DNA from: Styela clava
Taxonomy: Eukaryota > Chordata > Ascidiacea > Stolidobranchia > Styelidae
Direction of reading: 5' to 3'
Assembly: GCF_964204865.1 (NCBI RefSeq)
Contig: NC_135252.1
Span: 14,157,383-14,221,382, forward strand
DNA length: 64,000 nucleotides
The notes beneath the pieces are model-generated. The model did no database searches and had not been told where the DNA came from. It saw nothing but the letters and a program-made list of their open reading frames with translations. Positions 10,845 through 23,215 of the stretch are shown piece by piece. Position numbers and translations under genes: made by a program. How positions within the stretch are numbered: position 1 is the stretch's first letter; every line of letters starts with the position of its first letter.

Positions 10845-13644
10845 AAATCTTTGTTTTGTACGAGACAGCATTTTTGTCGTTAGGTGATGCTAAAGAGAAG
10901 TTCGTCAACCAAAAGTCACATTCCTCTAGTAGTGACAATGTTGCGCATACTATGGGAGATGGGACTTCGATTTTTTGGTAGCAAAAATCAATTGTCCTAA
11001 AATCGAACCTTTATAGTCTTATATATAAGCATGGCCGTAAGAATTGCTAGTCAAAATCGGATGCGTTATTGAAATATCTTAACAAACGTGCACAAAGTTT
11101 GATCAAATTAACCCGAACCCGTACATTAATAATTAGGCGCAATATAATAAAATTTCCTATCTTGGCGTATCGGTTCTAGTTAAATCTAATAAACTGCACC
11201 ACTAAACGAATTTCCCTTTTGATGTTTGATACAAACTTGCTCGAACTTTTTATTAGTTCAATTCCCAAGCCCTCATTGTTGCGGTCCATTGAAATTCTAA
11301 GACTACGTAAAATTGACCTTAATACATGCAGGAAATCTGACGCTCTAAAAAATGGAAATGAAAATATTGCAATGTGAAATTATTATTGAAGAACACTATG
11401 GAAAATCAACGACCCATACCCCAGACTTCATGCCGATTGACCTCTTAATAGTCCATTTTTAGAACACATCAAATTTTTGTTGCACCAATTCGTAACTTGG
11501 CATCTTTCAGGGATGCATATTATTTACCGTAATAAAATAGGAGTAAATTTTTTTTCGTTTCGTTGTTTTTTAAATCTATAGACATTTTTTATACATGGGT
11601 AGGTGCTTGGCCGAATGAAGGCTTAGGTGACTTTACCGCATGATATCAGTGAATTTGTGGCATTTTTAACATTGTATAGAAACCTAAATGTCAGTCACCA
11701 ACTTATCCGATTAGGAGTGTTTGATATTTCATGATATTTTTCACGCTTACTTATATTTCCATAATCTGAGCATTGAGTTTCAATTACCCATGCACTGACC
11801 GCAAACAGCTTTGTTGTGGATTAAGAGACGAGGATAAATGTGACTTAAATGTTTCGAGACAAGCTTTCTGCAATGGCAATCGAGCAAAACCAACACACGG
11901 ACTTTTAGTGTAATTTCCTATTGCAACAAAGGCAGGAAATTATACTTATTATGTGTGAAATGAAGGAAATAATGTCTCATGTTGTACCATCTCGCTCAAT
12001 CGATGGTACACAGTGTTATAATGCTATACTCTCATAAGATATGTTTCATCAATTTTGCTCAATGACATTTTAACTAATACCTTTTCGTCGACTTTGCAAA
12101 AAAAAAAAAATTTATAAAAAGAATCTGCTTTTGTGATATCAGATGGGGAAGTGGGATGTTGCATTTAACAGGATATTATGTCTAAAAAATATGGTATGAA
12201 AATTTACTGTTCGTTTCGGCTTGTGCGTACTGATATTTTGTAATATATAGCCTTTACTGCACATCCAATTTAACGGAATGGCGTCGTAGTATGAAAACAC
12301 AGGCATTAGAGGAAATGTGACGTCATATTCTTTTTAAAGGTGAAGTAACCATTTGGACATTGTCCACATATGGGAAAGCTTGTAAAAAACGATAATACTA
12401 TTTTGTTCTTTATTTTTTCTGATGCTTTCGTGGTACGGGGATAAATCATGCAAGATAGCATGTGGGAACATACTACGTATATAGAAGCAGGTCATTGACA
12501 CCAACATGACAATTTTGATAAAATCATACTTTTATTACGACGTATTGACGGAACATGACACCCCATTTAGAACGTGAATATAATCATCCAAGAAAGCGAT
12601 TTCCATATTTATTACCATATTAGGTAAATCATGTGAAGTGGTAAGCAGTGATCCATCACTTTCATTACAGGGTATATTTCACCCGAGTTAAAAGATTCAA
12701 ACACGTAATTTGGGTCAATTTACACATAAAAAAGGTAAAAATAGGACTATGACAACCCTGAGCACACGATTGACGAAACACGTTACTTTGTGTTATAAAT
12801 GGATGTCTAGTGTCTACATGCGCTCAAGACAATTTATAAAAAGGTGCATAAACTCCCCCGTTTTATACTATTTCAAATACATTAAGCTATAAATAAATCA
12901 ATCTTAAACCTATTAAAAGTTTTTATGTGACAATATTGGTTAACCTACATGTCTGTGTAATATCAGATACAATAAAACCTCGCTAGAAATCCCCGTTACT
13001 TTATCCATCCAAGTGGAAACAGGAGAAACGCACATGTTCACGTGTTTACTTTTCGTATTGGTTTTCCATTATGAAGCAAACAACACAAATTTTTCACTTA
13101 TTTACATGTCGATTATGGTGTCACCGATTCATATTATGACGTTATTTATGACCGTGACGTAATGATCGATCAGTATTCAATCTAGAGTCAGAAAATATTT
13201 ATGTAAGATATGTTGCGATTTACATATGGCTCACACTTGTCTTCTTATGATAATATACATATTTTCAAAATATTTTTTGAAAATTCAGGACTCTTATGAT
13301 CGCTTGTTGAACACAATAGCTTGACCTCATTGCAACCTTTGGTATATATTTGGTGAATTGTGGCATCAACTATAAATTGGTTGAAAATATCACATATGAT
13401 ATTGAATGAAATATCCCAACAGTATTTTTTATTTTTTATTCATTTACACTTGAAATGAAAGAAATATAAAGTAAAGAAGTATTTTGTTAAATTGTCAAAA
13501 ATAATGGTAATCTATTTATTGCAGTAATGAATTGAAATGGAATAAAATTTCTTCGGATGGTATATTTACTTATACGGTGACAAAAGTTGGGAATGTGTAT
13601 AAATATAAACTTTTACTCAATAACACAGTCTTACACACACGCAT
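10845..13644. other. Gene-free stretch between GNAT genes 1 and 2, part 1
   Basis: Only short chance reading frames occur. No promoter-like TATA/initiator pair or repeat structure stood out, apart from poly-A runs near 12100 and 11550. Confidence 0.5.
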
Positions 13645-13744
13645 GCGTCAAAATTTTTCTATGGCGCAAAACACATGTAGTACGTAACTTTATTCAGCGT
13701 TCTTACGTGACGTTGCTTTGAGCGCACCATAGAAAAATTGCGTC
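13645..13744. repeat. Imperfect hairpin / MITE-like inverted repeat
   Basis: The left arm begins GCGTCAAAATTTTTCTATGG. The right arm, read on the minus strand, begins GACGCAATTTTTCTATGG. They share AATTTTTCTATGG plus a following GCGC-like block, with weaker pairing inward to a TACGTAA/CACGTAA pair. The total length is about 100 bp, so it could fold into a long hairpin or be a tiny transposon derivative. Confidence 0.5.
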
Positions 13745-13831
13745 AATAATTTGGTTGGTTTTTGTGGAACAGTAAATGCTGATGAAGGTATATTTGAAAA
13801 ATTCTAAATTCTAGGATGCCAAGGTTTAGGA

Positions 13832-14099
13832 TGGGGATGGACGAACTACGGCCTGCGGGAGCATGCGCCTGCCAAAGTATTTTATGCGGCACTTGGAGAA
13901 AGTTAAGAAAATATCTTACTACATACTACATACAAAACTTCATTTTGAAACTATATTCAATTGAAGTATCTAACTAAACTATAAATTGTTAAAACAATAT
14001 TACAAAAATTTCATCCTCAATTCAACAATGTCGGCCACCATTAAATGCGACTGAAGATTTTCTGAATGCGGCCCTTGCGAAGAACTTTGTCCACCTCTG
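13832..14099. mobile_element. hAT-like MITE, diverged
   Basis: The left end GGGGATGGACGAACTACGGC pairs with the right end, whose minus strand reads CAGAGGTGGACAAAGTTC. Both are followed by GC-rich GCGGCC/GCGGCA boxes typical of hAT ends. Flanking 8-mers GTTTAGGA (13824-13831) and GTTTACGA (14100-14107) agree at 7 of 8 positions and are probably the target-site duplication. There is no coding capacity. Confidence 0.6.
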
Positions 14100-14107
14100 G
14101 TTTACGA

Positions 14108-14890
14108 GATAGTTCATCGATTGATAAACTCAATGTTCGCGATATTTCATTTTGTACGTATAGTTTTTCAAAATGCCGTCTACCTAATATAAACAATGCC
14201 ATTGCACCTGATCAATTTAATAATGAAAAAAATCAAAATAAAGTCAAATTTATTAAAAGTTTGCATTTGAAAATTTTATTTGAAATAAAAACACTTTTTT
14301 AAATTATATCCAAAATGAATATACTTTTTACGTCTTATCTGGCCCAAACGTCAGATTTTCTTTAAATACTAAGTGAAACCTATCAAGAAATTGAATACTC
14401 TCACTTTTGTCGCCTTTATCACAGTATAAATAGATTTTTTACTCCGTAGCGTGATAAAATCGTCAAGTCTAATATTCTCAATACCATATTAAGTATTTTA
14501 AGAATTTGTTACGGTAATGATACGGTAATGCTCACAAATCCTGAAGTTAAGAAAACTTACACTCGAGTAAATGACAAGGACTAATGAGAGCATGCACGAT
14601 ATATTCTACATAACTGAAGATATTGAAAAGCTTTTGGCACAAATTTTGTTTTGCGTATTTGCTACTGACAGCCTTGTAATAATTTATATGCCTTCGACGA
14701 AAATAGCAATTTAATAAATCTGCTTGTGGTATTATGAAGAATAATACAGAACGTTGTGGTTTTCTATTCGCGGAATTGTATTGAAAACAAATAAACGTGA
14801 CAGATATCGAAAAAACTTAAAAAACTCTTGTTTCCTATAAATGCCTCTAGAGTATTATTGCAAAGAAGAAGGCGTAAAATGAGTCATGTG
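14108..14890. other. Gene-free stretch upstream of GNAT gene 2
   Basis: Nothing recognisable in either strand. The core promoter of GNAT gene 2 follows directly. Confidence 0.45.
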
Positions 14891-14893
14891 ATT

Positions 14894-14936
14894 GATATAT
14901 AAAAGTAGCGGAATCAGAGCAAAACTTATATTCAGG
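14894..14936 (+). promoter_or_regulatory. Core promoter of GNAT gene 2
   Basis: A TATA box TATAAAAG is at 14898-14905 and an initiator-like TTCAGG has its A at 14934, 36 bp downstream. The surrounding pattern (TCATG, then GAT..ATAAAAG, then GCGGA, then TTAT-TTCAG) recurs upstream of genes 3 and 4, which supports it as functional promoter sequence. Confidence 0.6.
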
Positions 14937-15042
14937 AACAGACAGCGAGTAAAGTCATTCAAAAACCAGACGATTGTGACGTTATTAGGAATCATATTTT
15001 TTCCAATATCTAGGATACAGTCAGATGACTAAAGAGAAGAAA

Positions 15043-16430
15043 ATGACAAAGTCAGTAACTTTCATTCAAAATTTTAATTTAATTTTAATTCAATCAATTT
15101 TTTTCATTGAATTTTTAATATTTTTTTAGAATACAGTAATTTATAATTTATTGAAAATGCATGTATCAGTAGCCTATAAAATATGATTATTTTTAGCAAA
15201 ACCCGTATTGAACTATCACATGGAGAACAAGATTGGACAGAAGTCAGGGAAAGCTTCGTTCGAGCTTTTCATCATTATTCTCTGTATAAATACTTAATAC
15301 CAAACGAACAAACGAGACCAAAATTTTTAAGAAAATATTTAGAAGCAATATATGATGTCACTATACGTAATGGAAACTCTATTCTTTTAGTAGGAAGAAC
15401 AGCTGAGGATGTAAGTGTAGAAAGTAATTTTATTATGAATGATTCATATTACATTTTTATTAAATAAATACTTTCCTATATCATATACAGAACACAATTA
15501 TCGGAGGAGCTATGGTTGTTCCTCCAGCTAAAGATTATGGAGGATGGGAATGTGAAAAAGCTGATAATTTTTACGAAGCTTATGAAAAATATAAATTGAG
15601 AGAAATCGACCATGAAGCATTTGAAAGAATGGAAAAGTGAGTAACATTTCTTATAACTTACTGTTAGCATTGTCTGAATTTTCAAAAATGAATAATGATT
15701 AACATATATATTCAGATATGAAGAATGGGAATATGAAAATATATCAAAGCACGTTTGTTCAACTAAAGTACCGTTATGGAATGGAATATTTTGTGCGGTT
15801 GATCCCAAGTATGCAGGGAAGGGACGTGGAAGTCTAAGTTATAGTGAATGTCTGAACATAATAAATAATATTCGAAAAAACAAATCCTGCAAAGAAAAAG
15901 AATTTAGGAAAAGTCGAGTCAAATCAGAAGAACATTTACATGGCATCGTCCAAAAACTTCGCAAGTTTTATGAGAACCTAACTGATTCAGAAAAATTGAT
16001 TAATCCTGTAGAATATTTAACAACCTCTCGTTCGTCAACTACCCGAAATCTTCCAGTTCACATCGGAACAAATAGAGATAAAAATGGTCCAATACATGGA
16101 GATGAAAAATTTAAAAAAACTTCAAAAAAATCAATGAGATCCATGATATTCATGATCAGTCACAGTCGACAAGCAGTTCATTTTCATCAAAAGAATGGAT
16201 TTCAATCAATTGTAGATATTCCGTATTACGAAGAGCCTGTGCTTGGGATTGGCGATTCACCATTCAATGTTAATGTACTGTTAATGGATCCCCTCGAAAC
16301 CGGAGGAATCGCTAAAATTAGTCACGCACTTTCGCATTGTGGTCGCATATCGACCAACCATGGATCTGAACAGTCGTACTTGAAGCGCATCAGGGGATTT
16401 TATAATTTAGCGGAGAAATGCACATTATAA
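15043..16430 (+). CDS. GNAT-family N-acetyltransferase-like protein, gene 2 (4 exons, about 360 aa)
   Basis: Coding exons are 15043-15050 (ATGACAAA), 15197-15410, 15491-15636 and 15716-16430, with a TAA stop. Exons 1-3 are exactly as long as in genes 3 and 4 (8, 214, 146 nt), which fixes the model. An in-frame upstream ATG at 15025 would extend the protein by six residues (MTKEKK) and may be the real start. Landmarks are TRIELSHGEQDWTEV, FLRKYLEAIYDVTIRNGNS, IIGGAMVVPP, WNGIFCAVDP, the acetyl-CoA loop YAGKGRGS (G-K-G-R-G) and motif-B-like SRQAVHFHQKNGF. The donor of intron 1 (gtcagt) is weak. The HSLSxLSH block found between the loop and motif B in genes 1, 3 and 4 is missing, and the insert is otherwise unalignable. 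The C-terminus (ending EKCTL) is also unlike the sisters. Acceptor substrate unknown. An AATAAA overlaps the stop codon (16430-16435). Confidence 0.8.
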
Positions 16431-16435
16431 ATAAA

Positions 16436-17795
16436 TGTATCAAAACATCCATTCCACATATATCCTACATCACCTTTTAATGTCTGCAACTTTAATATAA
16501 TTTTTTATGATATCTATTTTGTAGTTTAACGATATTTATTTAACATAAAATTATTTCGTAGTTTTATTTTGTGAACATTTCTAATTTATATTTGCAAAGT
16601 GGACGAATTCATTTTTATTTTTGCAACACCTGCGTGAAAAAAAATTTAGTTTTTAATTTTTTTTTATTACTTTTATTATTTATCAATATACCAGTTTCTA
16701 ATTAGGAATATTATTGTTGCTGAATTATTTGCCCAATAACCAATTAGGAATGCGCTGGCTTAACTTCTTTGTCACCAACTGGTTAAAATAAAGGGGTTTG
16801 ATCTTTATTCAGTCCATGGTCCACTCCTAGTCATGCACTGTTCTCTGGTATATAACATAGGAAAGTGAAAATTGAATCAGAAAGAATAAAATATCCAAAA
16901 CAAAAAAAAAATCGTTAGTTATTTTCGGGAATGAAATTAGTGAATGATTAAAGACTTAGTGAATGGTTCAAAACAATGAAAATGTGTAATGTGTCACAAA
17001 TATGCTTGTGAGTGTAAGATTCACTATTGCTAAATAACATAATTAGAAAAATTACATATGTCCATCAACCAATAAAGATTTACGAACAAAATATTGAAAT
17101 AAGCCGAATGAAAGTAATTAAAGGGTTGTATGAAAATCACAAAATGAATAACGATGGAAAAGTTTTAGATTTCAATTTAAGATATAAAAACGATAATAAA
17201 CGATTGCGTTAAATGGGTAACTTGCACCGCAGCTGACGACTAGCGTTATAGTTGGCGTTTCGAAAGTTATGTGTTAAATTTATGTAAACTTTCTCATATA
17301 TAGTGATTTGGATACAGACGAGAACACTATTTCAAAATGTTAAATCCCACCACTGAATATGGCTTCTATCGCATCGATGGTTAACAATCCACAATATTAG
17401 TTGAAGACTCGTGGCCTCACATCAAGCAAGTAAAAATAAATATTATTAGTATTTGAGTATTTTCAATCGAGCAAGCTATAATATACATCTGATTCGTTAA
17501 TGAGTTTGTTTGCTTCTGCTAGGTTTTTGTGTAAATTTTTCTTTGATAATACCGAAAAATGAAGAACAAAGTCCGGATTGAACACTGATCTCGTGAATCG
17601 ATTGGGCAGAATATAGTATAAGTAGAAAATAGTCAGTTGACGGGATATACGCGCATATGCCATATTTTCCATATAAAAAATTCAATTATTTCAAATTCTA
17701 AATTCAGTCTTTTTGTCGCAATTTTGTAATTATACGATACATCAAAATAAGTAGTGATTAATTACTCGAAAAATAAAAACGTTCGTAAAAAATAG
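16436..17795. other. Gene-free stretch downstream of GNAT gene 2
   Basis: AT-rich DNA with short chance frames (for example 17027-17212 and 17463-17685). No repeat or promoter structure was recognised. Confidence 0.5.
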
Positions 17796-17803
17796 GTATA
17801 GGG

Positions 17804-18120
17804 AAGTGGTTCTCAAACTTTTTAGGCCGCGCCCCCTTTTGAGAATTTGTCAAGTATCACACCCCACCCTAAAAAAAACTGACTAACTAACAATAAGCTA
17901 CAAATAACAGATAGTAAGGCGAAAGTTATATAACAGATAAGTAATAAAAAAAGGCACAACAGCTCTCTGCAATATCTAAACGATAAAAAATGTAAATATT
18001 TAAAATAAGGCGGGCAAAATCAAATCTAATAATATTTTTATTTTCAATTAGCCCCCCCCTCTTCAAAATATCGTCTTCGCCCCCTTGTGGTGCGCGCGCT
18101 CCACCGTTTGAGAACCACTG
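17804..18120. mobile_element. hAT MITE, first of a tandem pair
   Basis: The ends are AAGTGGTTCTCAAACTTTTT on the left and, on the minus strand, CAGTGGTTCTCAAACGGTGG on the right. This is a classic hAT terminal inverted repeat, with the first base of the left copy mutated. The flanking 8-mers are GTATAGGG (17796-17803) and GTATAGAG (18121-18128), a target-site duplication with one mismatch. GC-rich boxes such as GCCGCGCCCCC follow the ends. There is no ORF of substance, so it depended on a transposase elsewhere. Confidence 0.8.
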
Positions 18121-18128
18121 GTATAGAG

Positions 18129-18439
18129 CAGGGCTACTCAACTATTGAAGATCCACATACAAAACTTCAAAATTATTTGGGTCCGGTCTTTCCAGAAGTC
18201 ACATTTTTTGGCATCCTTATTCGCACACTTCCTCGACCGGCTAATAATTATTAGGCTAATCAAGATTGTTTTTTATGGTGTTACATTACTTTACATATAT
18301 ATGCAAAACTATAAAAGTCATTTATAAAAGGGAACTTTAAAAGTTGGGCTAATGATCCAAGCTAAAGAATTAGGTGCGGTCCGAATCAAATACTCGAAAG
18401 GTCCGGATTCGGACGCGGTCCGCCAGTTGAGTAGCCCTG
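18129..18439. mobile_element. hAT MITE, second of a tandem pair
   Basis: Perfect terminal inverted repeats CAGGGCTACTCAACT and AGTTGAGTAGCCCTG enclose 311 bp. The target-site duplication is a perfect GTATAGAG at 18121-18128 and 18440-18447. The left duplication copy is shared with the right flank of the preceding element at 17804-18120. The inner sequence differs from that neighbour, so these are two families and not a tandem copy. Confidence 0.85.
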
Positions 18440-18447
18440 GTATAGAG

Positions 18448-19307
18448 TATTACGATCATTTCAGAATATTATGAAATTCCTATATAGGTAATTCATTGTG
18501 GTTAAAATCTGAAACTCAGCAAACTATATCGAACCACATTTGCATATGTTTACAACAAAATTGTTGACAGAATGGTAACTGATATGCCAAACTGTCGTCA
18601 TCTCAGTAACGCATACGTAGATTTAAAATTAATTTGATAACCTGACCCTTCAATGGACAATCGAAAATGATATGTTTACAGTTTCACAAGGTGCGAGTTT
18701 AAAGCTTGTTGGCGGTAGTAGGCAGCAGTCTTTTATATCAGACAAACAAAATATACCAGAAAATCAGAACAAAATATCAGAAAAGTATCAAATCGTTTCC
18801 GATTGTAGGACGTTTTGTGGGAAAATTGCTTTTAATGTTTTAAAGTCAATTATATCGTTATGACCAACCGATTCAAAAGCAGGTTTGAAACTTAAATAGA
18901 GTTAACGGATGTCGCATGTGGGAAGGATTGAATTTGATATTGATCACGGCGAGTTTATCTTTAGGTCATCTCCATTTTCGGATGAAATGATGATCGAATC
19001 AAAAACTACGTTTGTGCAGCATCAACTACATGTTCATGTTTTCAAACAGGAAGTCGAAAAATGTGACGGCGTTTGCTGCGTCTACCACCCGCATATTATT
19101 TTGAACAACCTTGATTTCGACGTTTGGTTGGCGTTCAAAATAAAATGTCCATTTCCATGTCGAGGCATGAATGCTGACATGCTGCTCAGGATTCCAATAC
19201 TTCTCAGCAATTTCAGCAAACATTATTAAAATGATATTACTAAAGATAATACAGTTGTGAGTCGAATCATTTAGCATTCAATCAACGTTGGCACAAGACG
19301 CGTGAAA
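18448..19307. other. Unassigned stretch with overlapping medium ORFs
   Basis: Open frames occur on the plus strand (18909-19229, 106 aa; 19336-19650, 104 aa) and on the minus strand (19026-19277, 83 aa). I recognise none, and none shows domain motifs or splice partners. The GC content is slightly higher than the surroundings, so a decayed exon or mobile-element relic is possible. Confidence 0.3.
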
Positions 19308-19358
19308 TATCATTGTCACGGGACCAGGTAAAGCTATGACAGTCCGGGAACCGGTACT
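19308..19358 (-). repeat. Fragment of the dispersed repeat seen at 6257-6646
   Basis: Read on the minus strand it gives GGACTGTCATAGCTTTACC followed by GGTCCCGTGACAATGAT. This matches the central block of both copies near 6328 and 6536 with few changes. Confidence 0.65.
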
Positions 19359-19650
19359 TGTAAGTTACGATGGTCCACAGGTTCAGCTTTATCCAAGATA
19401 TGATTTTTGGGAATTTGTGAAATATTTCGTTTTGGTCTACGTGTCCATACATTCGAGCATTGGTCTTTCGTTTTATCGCCAAACAGCTTTATTACTTCAA
19501 AACTTGCTTGAAATACAAATTTATGTCGAATCTATAAGAAACCTCGTCGAAAATGTTTTAAGTTCTCCAACGAGGGATAAGTTTACGTTGTCAATGTCCG
19601 TAGTTGGAATCATCATAGTTTACTTCTGCCATCCAGACACAAGTACATAA

Positions 19651-22600
19651 TATTCGTTTCTGAATATACCGCTAAGATAGGGAAGAGATATTTTAGGTTT
19701 GCGTGAAATTGGCAAAACCATGATATAGACTTCAAATGTTTCCGGTTAAAATCAATTTGTGCAAAGTTGGTAGTAGAAGATGAAACGTTGTTTTTTTGTA
19801 GAAAGTGCATATGTTGGTGACATCATGTATAGTATAGGTATACAATGCATTTCCTCAATTATTATTTTAGGCAAAGCTTCTTATGTTTTCTAATCGTTTT
19901 TTTTTCAAATTGATTTATATAGTCCATGAGTGAAACTGAAAGTCTTTTATTTCTAGTTTCAAATTAAATCTTTTATCTGTTCTTGCCGCATCCTTATCTA
20001 CAGCCACTGCATCCTTATCTTCAATTATATTTTCGATAAAATCAAAAGTAGTGATTATATAAATATTGCACTATACTATGAACTCGATGGATAATATTTT
20101 GTCTAGTTTAAATTATTTTTAAAAATGACATTACGTATGATTGAACCTTGTGTATGGAATTTATCAAATTGCAATAAACATAAGTTAAGAATTAATCCAA
20201 CATCATACTGTTTTATTATATACTAACAATACTAAAATGATAATTTCTTCATGTAGTATGTACTCGTTTATTTTGAAGATAGAGATAGGAAAATTATAAT
20301 TTTTCCTATTCTTAAAACAAATTTGCAATGAAATGAATGACCACGTACAGACGCATTTGCAATCATTATATAATCATAATAGTTCAATTGATCAACTACC
20401 AAAAGAAATATGGTTTACCAACAAAACAACAACAAAACCCGCGTGTAAATTGCATATTTGATTTTAAGTTTCCAGTATTTATCAGATGAATCTCAAACTT
20501 AACAAACTGTAGCAATTACTACTAATTTTACCAATGTAAAGTAACAATGATGCACACCCACTTCAACTAATACCGGTATAAACTACTTACCATAAGTGTC
20601 ATTAAAATGACGCAGCTGCATGGAATGGAAAAATTACATAGCGGCAACTTTTATATATGGGTGGTTGATGTAATTAGAATTATTTATAACAAAGAATTTT
20701 TTCAGAACCATCCACTTTCAGACGCCGTCACATTGGTATTTGACGATTACCTAATGTACTTGAAGGTATCTGCTTAAAAAATGGCAGATATAAAAATAAA
20801 TTGTCATCATTGCATTTAAAAACTACAAGATAACACGACCTAATAGGAATTATGAGATTTTAGCTGCACGAGAGCACAAACCACCACTCTTCTGTGAACT
20901 AAACGTTTGTTTTAAAGTGACAATACTTTTACCACACATATATATATATATATATATGAAAAATGTAATAAAAATAGAAACGCTGAAGTTGAATACAATT
21001 TATTAATTTCTATTATTGTGGGAATTTCGTTCTCCTGTATCTTGTTTGTATTTGTGTAATTATGGAATTACAAATTATATGTTAAAAAATATCAGCAACA
21101 GGAATTTTTAGATTGTACTACTTACAGTGAAAGAAATGCGGTATAGTCTCAAAAAATTTCTCAGATAATTTGTGCATGGCTTGTTGTGATAAATAAAATT
21201 TCACTCAAATGTTGTCATGTCGCAATATCATGCTTACGCCTTTATATTTCAGTTGCAGAAACGAAATGTATTTTATTCAAGCTTCTGAATTCGATATCAG
21301 TTTTATTGAAATGGTAAAACTCATTTTGACATGCTTGCTTTCAAACTAGTTTAGAATCTTGAACGAGAGTGAAATGAGAGAAATATATTGTTCTGTCATA
21401 GATTTGTCATTATGACATGTATTTTGCATTTGTTTAGTTTCAATTTCGATCATATACTTCCGGCATGTTTTATAAATTAGTACGCAGTTTCACGTTTGCG
21501 ACATCCGGATTTGAATGTCTGCCATAAAACGTGTCATTTATCAAAAGGCACCGATTGCAGAAATCAAGTGATTGCAGGTGACAGAACTTGCAACAAAAAC
21601 GTAATCTCATGGAAGCTAATCCGTAACGCTAAACTCAGTACCGCAGGGAAAAACGATCACTTCTTCCATACTATGCGGACTTCTTTTGCATAGTACTTTA
21701 CTTGTAAAGTTAATTAGGTATTGAAAACGACTTGTTTCGTGTCTGATATAACCACGATTATTAACAGTTTCAATATTGCTTTATTAATTAGAATTTAATT
21801 GGATTATTTATTTGAAATGGTACTTTCCAAGCGCCCTTACATCCATCGCCTATCAATACATGTACGTGCATAGTAAGTTTAAACTTCATTGAAGTTAATA
21901 AAGTAATAATAAAGTTAAAAATTGATCATAACACTAATAACAATTTTAGATATCTGTAACAGTGATGTAATTGGTGAACAGATTGAACGTATAACGGTAA
22001 CGGTTCAATTTTTTCCTTTTTCCAAAAAAGGGTGAAATGTTATATCCGTATTGCTATTTGTACAAAACCATAATTTACAATTCAAAACTGTGTTAATGTA
22101 AACTTATAGTTATTTTTCAGCCTTGAATTTTGGGGTCATTGGTTATTGGTCTGGGTTTTGGTTATAGCAGGACTAAAGTAAAACGTTTTGCAAATACAAA
22201 TTTGATTTTGAATTTTCATTCATGATATCCAGAATAGACGAAATAATTATCGATACTTTATGACAATCAGAAGCTAAAAAATAAACGCTGCCCTAACAAC
22301 ATTGCTTTGTATCTATAGTCACCGAAGCTGAGCCATTCAATTGTCTTTACTTAAATTACAGCTGGGCTGCACTCGACTTTTCCTCGGATTATGATGATGA
22401 TGTCTTTTACCAATACTATTTCATTTTGAATTTTTGAAATAATTAACATAAAAAGACATAATATAATGAATGGTACTAAGCTCTAAACTCCATTCTCTAA
22501 AATTGAACAAAGTTCTAAAATCATATCAAACAAATATAAAATACTTCTCAAAATACATGCCGTGTCATAATATTTCTATCTTCTACTTTTATTTTGTTTT

Positions 22601-23215
22601 GTTCGTAACTAATAAATAGGCAAATGTTTTGACCCCTTCACCAATGGTCTTTGAAGAAAATACTAGCACGGATAAACTCTAGCAACGTGGTATGGTATTT
22701 CCTCGTTATTTTACTTTGCATATGCGTATTTTTTCGAATAAATGGTATGAAGTATTGATGACGCAAAAACTAAAAATAGTTAACTTCTTAAAATAAAATT
22801 GGTATTATTGTTAGCACAAACATCGTATTTTTCGTAAATAAATAATAATTTGATAATAAAACTATCACGGTTTCAACATTTCTACGTCATTTTTGTTACA
22901 GTTACGTTTCATGGTTATGTCCTACAAATGTTATACACTGAAGTTATAAATTTAAACGTAAAAGGAATTCAAACGTCAATTATTGCTTATGAAGTGAATT
23001 TTTAGAAGTCATACAAAAATATTTTTTATGAATTATTTGTACGTAATTAAAATACACTTTTGCGATGTACAAATTCTGATTTATTCAGATATTTTTATAT
23101 TTGTCTCGACTCTAACTAAATTTAAAAATATAAAGCATGCGTGTCAGCATCTAAAAATCATAAATAAAGAACTCCCTGACTCCCTGATATAGGTTTATTC
23201 TTACATAGGTTCAAG
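19651..23215. other. Gene-free stretch before the duplicated block
   Basis: No coding region is supported. A (TA)n tract is at 20937-20957. The 65-aa frame at 21496-21693 has no recognisable features. The rest is AT-rich intergenic DNA. Confidence 0.45.

Noticed and set aside
15476-15808. Minus-strand 110-aa ORF across GNAT gene 2
   Set aside because: Antisense shadow of exons 3 and 4, which match the family on the plus strand. The same applies to the minus-strand 60-aa frames inside genes 3 and 4.
18909-19650. Possible gene from ORFs of 106, 104 and 83 aa on both strands
   Set aside because: No recognisable motif or consistent exon chain, and a fragment of a dispersed repeat lies between the frames.
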